Source of the DNA: Paenibacillus eucommiae
GTDB taxonomy: Bacteria > Bacillota > Bacilli > Paenibacillales > NBRC-103111
NCBI RefSeq assembly: GCF_017874215.1
Contig: NZ_JAGGLB010000013.1
Span: 62,001 to 126,000 of the forward strand
Length of the DNA: 64,000 nucleotides
Reading direction: 5' to 3'
A program made the position numbers and the translations under genes. A model generated the notes under the pieces. It did not search any database. It was not told the origin of the DNA and saw nothing but the letters and a program-made list of their open reading frames with translations. Of this stretch, positions 42,528 to 50,571 are shown piece after piece; positions within the stretch are counted from its first letter, which is position 1; every line of letters begins with the position of its first letter.

Positions 42528-42570
42528 GACGTCTGTCCCTGAGGCAAAGGGAAAGTGACTACAATGAAAA
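42528..42570 (+). repeat. GGGATAGTGA motif repeat, copy 4
   Basis: Contains GTCTGTCCCTGAGGCAAAGG then GAAAGTGACTACAATGAAA, a diverged copy of the segment at 3068-3102, including the upstream GTCTGT. Confidence 0.55.
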
Positions 42571-42652
42571 ATTTGGACTTCCTTACTGGTTCCATGATTC
42601 AAACATTTAAACAATAAACAACGAATCCTTGGCCTTTCCAACAGATAGGCAT

Positions 42653-42682
42653 AAAAAAAGCTGCAGCAAAAGGCTGAAGCTT
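42653..42682 (-). terminator. terminator of the sensor kinase operon
   Basis: On the minus strand AAGCTTCAGC pairs with GCTGCAGCTT (one mismatch), followed by a seven-T run. It is about 115 bases past the kinase stop, beyond a tandem repeat. Confidence 0.65.
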
Positions 42683-42730
42683 CAAAGATATCGATGAAAA
42701 CATTGAATCAAACCTTTTATCATAATTTAT

Positions 42731-42795
42731 TCTTAGATCGCCTTAGATCGCCTTAGAGCATCTTAGAGCATCTTAGATCCTCTTAGATCGTCTTA
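42731..42795. repeat. 10-bp tandem repeat, six units
   Basis: Units TCTTAGATCG, CCTTAGATCG, CCTTAGAGCA, TCTTAGAGCA, TCTTAGATCC and TCTTAGATCG follow without gaps and end two bases from the sensor kinase stop codon. Confidence 0.75.
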
Positions 42796-42797
42796 AT

Positions 42798-43883
42798 TTA
42801 TCTTTGCTTCTCTTGCTTACTCGCCAGCGGCAAAACTACCTGAAACGATGTTTCGTAAGAATTGCTGGTGACGCTAATACGGCCTCCGTGGTTTTCCACA
42901 ATCCCTTTGGCAATCGCCAGTCCTAGTCCGGATCCGCCAGCATGCTCGGTACGGGATTTATCAACCCGGTAGAAACGGTCAAAAATATGCGGCAAATCGC
43001 TCGGCGGAATTGGATCCCCATAGTTAACCACCTCAACATTCGCCTCGCCATTCTCACAGCGGATCCGGATATCCGCTCCATGTCCATCGCAGCCATATAT
43101 AATCGCGTTGATCAGTAAATTTTCAAATACGCGCACAAGCTTATTCGGGTCACCGCCCACCATCACTTTCGTTTCCGCAGTTTGCAGCCTGCCGACCAAG
43201 CCCGCCTGCTCCATCTGCATGCGATACTGCACAAGCAGTTGGTTCAGCATCTCGATCAAATTGAATGCCACACTTTGAAGGGGAGGAGCGTCGTGACGCA
43301 TTCGCGTATATTCAAACAGGTCGTTGATCAGCAGGTTAAGCCGCTGAGATTTCTCATAAGCAATCTGCACATAATGGCGGAGCTCCACTTCATCGCGGTA
43401 ACGGTCCTGTTCAATTAATCCTAAATATCCGATAATCGAAGTTAGCGGCGTGCGCAGATCATGGGATACGTTGGTGATTAATTCATTCTTGGTCTGCTCT
43501 GTCTTCCTCTCTTCATCCAAGGAACGCTGGTGCTGCTCTACGAGCCTGTTGATATTAGCAGCTAGATTGCTTAGCTCATTGCTCTGTTTAACAGCTATTT
43601 TATGATCAAAGTGCCCCTCTGCAATATGCATAACGGCCTCGCTCATTTCACCAACATAACGGAACCATCGCCATTGCAAAATAATCAAGTAAAGTACAAA
43701 AAACACTGCGCCCATACTAATTACAATAACCGTTTCGCCCAGGATCCCCAGGATTTCGTTGGCCACCCGGCTCAAAAAATAGTAATTTCTGGTCAAGCCT
43801 TTAAGCAAGTTGTAGCATATAAATACAGTGATAAATGAAAGCACGATACTGAGCACCACATATCCAAGAAAGCGGATCAGCAT
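42798..43883 (-). CDS. sensor histidine kinase of a VanS/PhoR-like two-component system
   Basis: A 361-residue membrane kinase: two N-terminal helices (about 1-25 and 50-75), HAMP-like linker, dimerisation box NVSHDLRTPLTSIIGYLGL with the phosphorylated His, then N, G1, F and G2 motifs (NKLVRVFENLLINAI; SGLGLAIAKGIVENHGG). The two helices are separated by a short loop, so there is almost no extracellular sensor domain. It overlaps the response regulator gene; the ATG at 43883 is preceded only by GGCCGGG, and a TTG at 43907 is possible. The pair is likely cotranscribed. Confidence 0.85.
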   Translation of the reverse strand: MLIRFLGYVVLSIVLSFITVFICYNLLKGLTRNYYFLSRVANEILGILGETVIVISMGAVFFVLYLIILQWRWFRYVGEMSEAVMHIAEGHFDHKIAVKQSNELSNLAANINRLVEQHQRSLDEERKTEQTKNELITNVSHDLRTPLTSIIGYLGLIEQDRYRDEVELRHYVQIAYEKSQRLNLLINDLFEYTRMRHDAPPLQSVAFNLIEMLNQLLVQYRMQMEQAGLVGRLQTAETKVMVGGDPNKLVRVFENLLINAIIYGCDGHGADIRIRCENGEANVEVVNYGDPIPPSDLPHIFDRFYRVDKSRTEHAGGSGLGLAIAKGIVENHGGRISVTSNSYETSFQVVLPLASKQEKQR

Positions 43884-43896
43884 CCCGGCCGTTACA

Positions 43897-44592
43897 TTAC
43901 CCTTCAATTTTATACCCCACCCCCCATACGGTAGTGATAAGCTTATCTCCCAGCTCATGCTCCAGCTTGTCGCGAAGCTTGCTAATATGAACCATCACCG
44001 TATTATTCGATTCAAAATATTTCTCCCGCCACACCTGCTGAAAAATATCCTCAGCGCTAAATACCTGGCCAGGGTGGCTGGCAAGCAAATACAGAATGCC
44101 AAACTCAGTTGAGGTCAGATGCAAAAGCCTGTCTTCAACCTCCACGGTATGCATCCGTTTATCGATTTTTAATGCTCCGATGACCAGTACTCCGTCCAAA
44201 TTGGGAGAAGCTGCCTGGTTGTATTGATAAGACCTGCGCAGAAGCGATTTAATTCGCGTTATGAGCTCCATGGGATTAAACGGCTTAACCATATAATCAT
44301 CCGCACCCGTCATAAGCCCCATGATTTTATCCATATCCTCTGCCTTCGCACTCAGCATCAGAATCGGTAAGGTCCGATCGCGGCGGAGCCTGCGGCAAAC
44401 TTCCAGCCCATCCATCTTGGGCATCATAATATCTAGAACGACCAAGTGATATTCATTCTGCTCGAAGCGTTCGAGTGCCTCTTGGCCGTCATAAGCCTTG
44501 TCTGTTTCAAATCCTTCATTCTTCAAATAGATGCCGATTAATTCGGCAATTTCCCGGTCATCATCCACTATTAATATCCGGCGATTGATCAT
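43897..44592 (-). CDS. OmpR/VanR-type response regulator
   Basis: A 231-residue regulator. The receiver domain has the acidic pocket ILIVDDD and phosphorylated Asp54 in VVLDIMMPKMDG. The C-terminal winged helix ends AEDIFQQVWREKYFESNNTVMVHISKLRDKL, which is OmpR-type. The ATG 44592 follows AAAGGAGC; a longer frame upstream has no ribosome site. The sensor kinase gene follows at once. The VanR-like sequence suggests a cell wall signal, but no resistance genes are adjacent. Confidence 0.88.
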   Translation of the reverse strand: MINRRILIVDDDREIAELIGIYLKNEGFETDKAYDGQEALERFEQNEYHLVVLDIMMPKMDGLEVCRRLRRDRTLPILMLSAKAEDMDKIMGLMTGADDYMVKPFNPMELITRIKSLLRRSYQYNQAASPNLDGVLVIGALKIDKRMHTVEVEDRLLHLTSTEFGILYLLASHPGQVFSAEDIFQQVWREKYFESNNTVMVHISKLRDKLEHELGDKLITTVWGVGYKIEG

Positions 44593-44770
44593 TGCTGTAG
44601 CTCCTTTATGATGGAAAATCATCGTTCTCCCCTTACTATACATGATGAAGTCAGCCTTTGTCCGCAAAGTGACTACGGTTTTAGGATCTTTAAGAGTTTC
44701 TTAAAACATTTTTAAGCATTGGGTTTAATATGCAGTTAATTTACTTGTATTAATCTCACCCAGCCACGCA

Positions 44771-44814
44771 AAACAAAGAAGAACCGGGGCGCCGCCACCA
44801 GTTCTTCTTTGTTT
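44771..44814. terminator. bidirectional terminator after the Psp operon
   Basis: AAACAAAGAAGAAC pairs with GTTCTTCTTTGTTT, with a GC-rich loop. It lies 20 bases after the last pspA-type stop on the minus strand. Confidence 0.85.
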
Positions 44815-44833
44815 TACTTATAAGAAATTATGA

Positions 44834-45526
44834 TTATTGTTCTTCTTTGCTGCCACCATTAAGCTTATCTTTCAAGAGCTGAAGCTGCTCATCCACTTTA
44901 ACTTGCTTAGCTGTGTCAACAGTTGTGTATCCATTAGCGGATCCAACAGGTACATAAGGCTTGCGGGCAATTTCCGCTTCTACTTCAAGCTGGATGATTT
45001 TCTCTTCCATGCGTTGGAAGCCGCGGGATGCACTACCACTCTCAATAACACCGGAGTATGATACTTGTGCCATTTGCTTCTTAGCCTTAGCTAGCTGGGC
45101 ACGGGATACGAGTTCATTGCGCTTGTTGCGCATTTTGTAGAATTCGTCCTTCATTTCGTGAAGCTGTTGTGTTAATTCATCTGCTTGACCTTTAGCGCTG
45201 GCATGCAAATCTGTGTACTCGGCAATTTTCTCATCGTAGTACAGCTTTTCTTCCAAGGCTTGGCGTGCAGTGGCTTCTTGACCATTCTTCAGCGCTGCCG
45301 CTGCTTTGGATTCACGATCCGCGGTTAAGCGTTCGGATTCCTCCAGACGTTGTTTCAGCTTGCGCTCACTTGCGATTTGCCGGGCTACAGTAACCTCCGC
45401 TTGAGCAATTTCTTCCTCCATATCACGCAGATATTGATTCAACATAATGATCGGATCTTCCACTTTATCGAGCACCTCATGAATGGATGCTTTCGTCATA
45501 TCTTTCAATCTAGTAAATACTCCCAT
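44834..45526 (-). CDS. PspA/IM30 family envelope-stress protein (copy 1)
   Basis: A 230-residue, almost entirely coiled-coil protein that polymerises on the inner membrane to protect it under stress. The family N-terminal MGVFTRLKDMTKASIHEVLDKVEDP and DMEEEIAQAEVTVARQIASE are evident. It is the last gene of a four-gene operon and starts 3 bases after the PspC-type gene. Related to B. subtilis LiaH. Confidence 0.88.
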   Translation of the reverse strand: MGVFTRLKDMTKASIHEVLDKVEDPIIMLNQYLRDMEEEIAQAEVTVARQIASERKLKQRLEESERLTADRESKAAAALKNGQEATARQALEEKLYYDEKIAEYTDLHASAKGQADELTQQLHEMKDEFYKMRNKRNELVSRAQLAKAKKQMAQVSYSGVIESGSASRGFQRMEEKIIQLEVEAEIARKPYVPVGSANGYTTVDTAKQVKVDEQLQLLKDKLNGGSKEEQ

Positions 45527-45529
45527 GGT

Positions 45530-46024
45530 TTACACGTCTCCTTTATTATTGTTCTCATTATTTTTTTCTAGCTGGGCGACCTTTGCTCTTAGCTCTTCAA
45601 GTTCTTTTTGCAGCGCCTTTTTTTCAATATCCTTCATCAATTCGTCTATATTGCTTGACTTGCTGCCTTCATAGGAAGCTGAGCTGGCAGCTCCTCCAGC
45701 AGGTCCGCGATTAAATCCGGCTGCTGAGGAAGGACCTCTGTCCGAATAAGCTCTGTTGTTATCCCAGCCTCCGCTGTTAAAGTTCGGATTCGGATTTCCG
45801 TAAGGTCCTGCATAAGGATCGTGATGAGGCGGATAGAAGCCTGGCTCCTTAGGAATAACCATACTGGCTACGAAGTAAAGCAGAATCACTGTCCCCGCCG
45901 AGAAAAACGCGGTCACTACTACTACTAGTCTGAGCAGCGTAGCATCTACATTAAGCGTCTCCGCTAAACCGCCGCAAAGACCCGTTACTTTCTTGTCTCT
46001 TCTAGAGCGGTATAATTTGCTCAT
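45530..46024 (-). CDS. PspC domain protein with coiled-coil tail
   Basis: A 164-residue protein. Residues 1-60 form the PspC domain (SRRDKKVTGLCGGLAETLNVDATLLRLVVVV) with a membrane helix. A Gly/Asn/Pro/Tyr-rich linker (70-115) leads to a C-terminal coiled coil (about 125-160). PspC domains sense or relay membrane stress to PspA; the adjacent pspA-type genes support that link. Starts behind AAGGAGGAATGAG, which overlaps the end of the upstream gene. Confidence 0.87.
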   Translation of the reverse strand: MSKLYRSRRDKKVTGLCGGLAETLNVDATLLRLVVVVTAFFSAGTVILLYFVASMVIPKEPGFYPPHHDPYAGPYGNPNPNFNSGGWDNNRAYSDRGPSSAAGFNRGPAGGAASSASYEGSKSSNIDELMKDIEKKALQKELEELRAKVAQLEKNNENNNKGDV

Positions 46025-46030
46025 GTAAAC

Positions 46031-46690
46031 TCATTCCTCCTTGTTAAGTCGTTGCCTCAGAGCTTCAAGCTCTGCGTCAACCGCCGGATTACCGGATGGA
46101 TAGTAGCCTTCTCTGCTCATGCGTCTTACATCACGAAGCGATTTGGCCTGCATTTCCATGTCGGAGACACTTTCCTCCAACCGATTGAACATACGGGGGG
46201 TCGCATTCTGGCCGACTCCGCCCATCCGCGAGTTGAGCCTTTGCTGCAATCTCGCCGATTCCATTCTTGCCAGATAGTAGCCGCGTTTCTCTGCGACCTC
46301 TCTATAGTCCGATTTGAGCTGCTGCAGCTCTTCATCCAGATCAAGTATGGACTGCTTTGCCTGCTCGTAAAGCTCCCGGTACTGTTCGCTCTTTTCTTCG
46401 GCTTGAAGCTTTTCCTGCAGCACGATTCGCGCCATATGCTCCTCGCCGGCTTTAAGTGCAAGCAGCGCCTGGTGTTCTCTCTTTTCCTTCGTCTCCAGCG
46501 CCGTTAAGTACTGCTGCCGAAGAGCGGCTGCATGTGTAACGCATTGCTGATACAGCCTTTCCGACTGCTGAAGCTGTTCACGCTGCGCTGTCAAATATTG
46601 ATCAATCAAGCGAACTGGATCTTCAGAGCGTTCCAGACGATCATTAAGCGTTGCAGCTGTTATATCTCTCACTCGCTTCATCAAGCTCAT
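46031..46690 (-). CDS. PspA/IM30 family protein (copy 2)
   Basis: A 219-residue coiled-coil protein, homologous to but clearly diverged from the PspA protein at 44834-45526 (MSLMKRVRDITAATLNDRLERSEDPVRLID). Two PspA-type scaffolds in one operon suggest mixed polymers or different partners. It is the second gene of the operon, 45 bases after the small membrane protein. Confidence 0.86.
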   Translation of the reverse strand: MSLMKRVRDITAATLNDRLERSEDPVRLIDQYLTAQREQLQQSERLYQQCVTHAAALRQQYLTALETKEKREHQALLALKAGEEHMARIVLQEKLQAEEKSEQYRELYEQAKQSILDLDEELQQLKSDYREVAEKRGYYLARMESARLQQRLNSRMGGVGQNATPRMFNRLEESVSDMEMQAKSLRDVRRMSREGYYPSGNPAVDAELEALRQRLNKEE

Positions 46691-46735
46691 CTCTCATACC
46701 ACCTTTTCTTGTTACTCTTTCCTGTATCTTAAACT

Positions 46736-47026
46736 TTATGTTTGAGGGCTTTTTCTTAGCATCGAGAATCCGTAAACGATAAGCCCGATTGCCAAGAGGA
46801 TTACCAGCCATCCGGCCAGCTTGCCAACCAATATAATGGCTCCTACTCCGGCAAGCAACCATCCAAGCTTATTGCCGTTCTTAATTCCCAGATAACCTAG
46901 TGCAACCATAGCGATTGGTATTACATAGCTCATGATCGGGCCCAGCAGATTAAATCCGAACTTATTCATCAGGATCAAGGCACCGATTGCAATCAGGATG
47001 AGCGGAATTCCTAAATTTTTATTCAC
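46736..47026 (-). CDS. LiaI/LiaF-like small membrane protein
   Basis: A 96-residue protein with three to four short hydrophobic helices (IPLILIAIGALILM; IMSYVIPIAMVALGYLGI; LAGVGAIILVGKLAGWLVILLAIGLIVYG), resembling the membrane part of LiaF/LiaI-type proteins. It heads the operon with PspA2, PspC and PspA1, as liaI precedes liaH in Bacillus. The start is a GTG after AAAGGCGGTGA. It probably anchors PspA at the membrane. Confidence 0.75.
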   Translation of the reverse strand: MNKNLGIPLILIAIGALILMNKFGFNLLGPIMSYVIPIAMVALGYLGIKNGNKLGWLLAGVGAIILVGKLAGWLVILLAIGLIVYGFSMLRKSPQT

Positions 47027-47302
47027 TGTTAGTCACCGCCTTTCGTGAGGAGATTATTTGTTGTTCCCCTTGTTCATGTCTTTATTCTAGTCCATTTCGC
47101 TTTCCGCTAAAACGGACTACGGGCGGTTTTTGAACCTGGACCTAAGTCGAGGTCGTTGTCAGACCTAAGGTGACTGTCTTGCTGATTGCCTATTGATTAC
47201 CTAGTGATTGCTTGATTTGTGCCTGATGTGTGTCGAGTGAATGTAAGATAAGTGCTTGATTTACAGTCCGCCTCCCCGGACCCGGACTTGCTGAGTGCGC
47301 TT

Positions 47303-47495
47303 CACTTTAACGATGTTTTTCATCGTTAAAGTATGTGCCTCCAGGTCAATCAGTCACGTTAGTGATGATTTTCATCGTTAAAAGAGGGCAAACGGCCTCT
47401 CTGGATGATTATATGGGACTTTAACGATCTTTTTCATTGTTAAAGTAGGTTTATGGAGACGGACTGGTACTTTAGCGATGAAAAACATCGCTAAG
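47303..47495 (+). repeat. composite four-palindrome repeat, copy 3
   Basis: Palindromes near 47304, 47358, 47410 and 47470 with linkers GTGCCTCCAGGTCAATCAGTCAC, GAGGGCAAACGGCCTCTCTGG and TTATGGAGACGG, in the same order as at 31700. Bases 47027-47302 contain the Psp promoter region and no gene. Confidence 0.8.
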
Positions 47496-47654
47496 TACCT
47501 GTTCCTCTCGCTTTTTCCTTCCCAGCGAGCCAATGCCCGCTCAAAAAAACGTTGTTGGCGTCCATTTTGAGATGGGTATTCATTTTGAGATGGCTGTTCC
47601 ATTTGAGCGTGGTGCTCTTGCGATTTGCAGCTGTGAGAAGGAGTGACTCTGAGT

Positions 47655-47700
47655 GGATGAGCGCTAGCGTCCGCATTTAAAGATAGATGCCTTCCTACCG
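47655..47700. repeat. half copy of the long-hairpin repeat
   Basis: GATGAGCGCTAGCGTCCGCATTTAAAGATA matches one arm of the hairpin repeat; the partner arm is missing. It lies about 160 bases after a composite repeat, the same association as near 31700 and 42000. Confidence 0.5.
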
Positions 47701-47825
47701 CCAAGGTTGTATAAGCCGTATTGCAATTTGGATTTTGTAGGAATACCTATTACAATTGAAAGGAAGGATTCGTAATAGCGTTAAATACTCGAATCTACAT
47801 ATGACAACAAAGGGGCAGCTCAGCT

Positions 47826-49154
47826 ATGAAGTATGATGTCATTGTGATAGGCGGAGGTCCCTCAGGGCTAATGGCCTGCATTGCAGCGGCAGAGCATGGA
47901 GCCAAGGTGGGCTTGATTGATAAAGGCGACAAGCTTGGAAGAAAGCTTGGCATCTCCGGAGGCGGACGCTGCAATGTTACCAATGCCAAGGAAATTGACG
48001 AGCTCATTAAGTTTATTCCCGGTAATGGAAGATTCCTCTATAGTGCGCTGGATACGTTCAGCAATAAAGATATTATGGCTTTCTTCGAGGATATGGGCAT
48101 CGCCCTGAAGGAAGAAGACCGCGGACGGATGTTCCCGGTTTCCGATAAAGCGAAAACTGTAGTCGACGCATTAGTGAACAAAGTCCGCTCGCTCGGTGTG
48201 GATATCCGCGTCAACAGTCCTGTGGCTGAGGTTCTCTATACAGACGACTCGACTGATGGTGCAACTGATGGTGCAACTGATGGCGCAACAGACGCCGCGA
48301 AAGACCGCGCGACCAGCGGCGTGCTGCTGCGTTCCGGTGAGAAGCTGGAGAGCCGCTGCGTCGTTATCGCTTCCGGCGGCAAGTCCGTGCCACATACCGG
48401 CTCGACAGGGGATGGCTACAGCTGGGCAGAGGCTGCCGGGCATACGATCACTGAGCTATATCCGACAGAGGTGCCCATGACTTCCAGCGAGCCTTTTATA
48501 CGCAACCGTGAGCTCCAGGGAATATCGCTGCGCGATATTACACTAACCGTCTGGAGTCCGAAGGGCAAGAAAGTAAAAGAGCACGAAGGTGACCTTATAT
48601 TTACCCATTTCGGCATTTCAGGCCCGGCCGTGCTGCGCTGCTCGCAATATGTGGTCAAGCAAAGAAAGCAGTTTTCCGTTAAGGAAATCCTATTGACCAT
48701 TGATTTATTTCCCGAGAGGGAGCTCGAAGAGCTGCGGACGGATGCTCTGCTGCTGGCAGCAAACGAGCCAAAGAAATCGCTCAAAAATGTGTTGAAAGGT
48801 TTTATTCCAGAGCGGATGATCTCGCTGCTTCTAAAGATGGCAGGTTTGGCAGAGGATCTTACCTACCACAACATTCCCAAACTTACCTGGCTGGAGCTTA
48901 TAAAGCTGCTTAAAGCCTTTCCTGTTATCGTGGACGGTACATTGTCCATCGAGGAAGCCTTCGTTACAGGAGGCGGCGTCAATCTGAAAGAAATTGATCC
49001 CCGAACTATGCATTCGAAATTAACAGACGGGCTTTATTTTTGCGGTGAAATTCTAGATGTTCATGGATATACAGGAGGCTACAACATTACTGCGGCGTTT
49101 ACAACAGGCTATACAGCAGGCAAAAGCGCGGCCGAACATGTTTATCCTAAATAA
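47826..49154 (+). CDS. HI0933-like NAD(P)/FAD-dependent oxidoreductase
   Basis: A 442-residue flavoprotein of the HI0933/BaiN family. The dinucleotide site GGGPSGLMACIAAAEHG lies at residues 9-25, RKLGISGGGRCNVTN follows, and the C-terminal FCGEILDVHGYTGGYNITAAFTTG motif closes the FAD site. The substrate is unknown; family members include reductases of steroid or ring compounds. A run of DGAT repeats (about residues 143-157), coded by a 12-base tandem repeat at 48252-48299, interrupts the inserted domain and looks like a recent expansion in a surface loop. It starts 6 bases after CAAAGGGG. Confidence 0.85.
   Translation: MKYDVIVIGGGPSGLMACIAAAEHGAKVGLIDKGDKLGRKLGISGGGRCNVTNAKEIDELIKFIPGNGRFLYSALDTFSNKDIMAFFEDMGIALKEEDRGRMFPVSDKAKTVVDALVNKVRSLGVDIRVNSPVAEVLYTDDSTDGATDGATDGATDAAKDRATSGVLLRSGEKLESRCVVIASGGKSVPHTGSTGDGYSWAEAAGHTITELYPTEVPMTSSEPFIRNRELQGISLRDITLTVWSPKGKKVKEHEGDLIFTHFGISGPAVLRCSQYVVKQRKQFSVKEILLTIDLFPERELEELRTDALLLAANEPKKSLKNVLKGFIPERMISLLLKMAGLAEDLTYHNIPKLTWLELIKLLKAFPVIVDGTLSIEEAFVTGGGVNLKEIDPRTMHSKLTDGLYFCGEILDVHGYTGGYNITAAFTTGYTAGKSAAEHVYPK
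48252..48299 (+). repeat. 12-bp tandem repeat inside the flavoprotein gene
   Basis: ACTGATGGTGCA occurs twice, then ACTGATGGCGCA and ACAGACGCCGCG. All are in frame, so slippage would change the protein by four residues per unit without a frameshift. Confidence 0.75.
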
Positions 49155-49156
49155 AT

Positions 49157-49202
49157 AAAAAGCGCTCATGAGCCGTTTTGAGAGCTCTCAGAGCGCTTTT
49201 CT
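49157..49202. terminator. bidirectional terminator
   Basis: AAAAGCGCTC (49157-49166) pairs with GAGCGCTTTT (49191-49200), between the flavoprotein stop and the convergent lipoprotein stop. Confidence 0.85.
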
Positions 49203-49211
49203 ATTTTTACA

Positions 49212-49871
49212 TTAAGTAGTCCATTGATCGTGAACGACAGCGACTAGGTACAATTCGCCCTCATTATATTCATAAACCAGGCGCAAGCTTGCCCAATCCA
49301 TACCCGCATACTGCTTATCAAAACCTTCAAAGTGATATTCTACAGTAATGAAGCTATCCTTTGGATACAAAGTAAATATGTTATTAACAGTAGTGCTAAC
49401 ACCCAGCGTTTTGTTGTAACCTATTTTGGGAGCTTTGACGTAGTCGTGGTCATAAATAAATTTTTGATAATAGTCGGCGAAGCTCAGCTCAATAGGCTCA
49501 CCAGATCCATCGTACTGCCCCCAAACTTTCTTGGCTGCTGTGTTATTCCAAAGCTCCTCAAGCTCTCCGGCTTGAACACGCACATCCTTATCCGGATCGA
49601 TATGAGCGTAGGGGGAAAATTGGACCCCTTTCTCGGGATGCACAATAGCAGTAATTTTCTTCATATCTTTTAACTGAAAAGCCTCTATAGTTTCCTTAAT
49701 GCGGTTCTCTATAATCGTCTTGGATTCCTCTTCCGTTAAAGGAGCTGCAGGAGTAACTGAGGTTCCCGCTCCTTGACTACCCGCTTGATCCATCTTTAAA
49801 GTTCCGGCTGAACAAGCTGTCAATGAAATCGAAATTACCATAGCCATTGCTATTGCAGATAAACGATGCAC
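49212..49871 (-). CDS. putative lipoprotein, function unknown
   Basis: A 219-residue exported lipoprotein: signal peptide with lipobox SLTAC (Cys20), a Gly/Thr/Pro-rich linker, then a soluble domain with KDMKKITAIVHPEKGVQFSPYAHIDPDKDV and a C-terminal DWASLRLVYEYNEGELYLVAVVHDQWTT. The domain resembles small extracellular domains of unknown function common in Paenibacillus; I cannot name a family. The start is a GTG 8 bases after GAGGAGG. Confidence 0.75.
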   Translation of the reverse strand: MHRLSAIAMAMVISISLTACSAGTLKMDQAGSQGAGTSVTPAAPLTEEESKTIIENRIKETIEAFQLKDMKKITAIVHPEKGVQFSPYAHIDPDKDVRVQAGELEELWNNTAAKKVWGQYDGSGEPIELSFADYYQKFIYDHDYVKAPKIGYNKTLGVSTTVNNIFTLYPKDSFITVEYHFEGFDKQYAGMDWASLRLVYEYNEGELYLVAVVHDQWTT

Positions 49872-50042
49872 CTAAGATTCCTCCTCAAAGTTAGAATAAT
49901 CTTCTCCTTATCAGACGCAATTAATGATGTAAAAGTTACGGACCATACTTGGTTAAAAAGCCCAAAAACCGCCATCATGAATCTGATAGCGGCCGGGATT
50001 GCTGCAATAAAGCTTAAATGATCCTATTCCGCAACTGATTGA

Positions 50043-50390
50043 CTAGAATCTGACGCCAGGCGGAAAATGATTGTAATCCTTCGAATAATCCTCAGTCCAA
50101 TCTTCATTTACAACATGCGCAGGAATCGGGATCGTGTCCTCCAAATCATAGGCCATCGCAAATGTGGATTCTCCTTCATTAATTGCAGCTTGTTCCACTA
50201 GCCTGCCTCCATGAGCTTGTGTAATCTCCAGCGCAGAGGTTAAATCCTGATCATCCAAATGAATATGCAGGGTTGGACGAAGCCGATCCTCTTGGAGCTT
50301 AGGTGAATAACCCAGCTCTTCTAATGTATCCAAAGCAAGCAGGGCATCCCTCTCTTTGTCGAATTCAAAGAAAATCGCTAAAGATTTCAT
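50043..50390 (-). CDS. hypothetical protein, ferredoxin-like fold suspected
   Basis: A 115-residue cytoplasmic protein. The N-terminal half alternates strand and helix (SLAIFFEFDKERDALLALDTLEELGYSPKL; PTLHIHLDDQDLTSALEITQAHGG), as in small ferredoxin-like regulatory domains. The acidic C terminus ends HFPPGVRF. No catalytic motif is visible. The start (50390) follows AAAGGAAG. It is divergent from the aldolase-like gene. Confidence 0.65.
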   Translation of the reverse strand: MKSLAIFFEFDKERDALLALDTLEELGYSPKLQEDRLRPTLHIHLDDQDLTSALEITQAHGGRLVEQAAINEGESTFAMAYDLEDTIPIPAHVVNEDWTEDYSKDYNHFPPGVRF

Positions 50391-50571
50391 CGTTCGCTTC
50401 CTTTCGGGGTAGTTTTCCATTTGCCACTAGCATCTGCAATTTGCTATGCTCTCATACCTGGCTTCCCCGCATTCTTTGTTTCCCAGCGACAATTCATTGA
50501 CAACCTCCCCGTAGATAAGTGATAATATATCAAAATCAATATGCAATTTAGTAGGCGGAAGGGGAACAACA

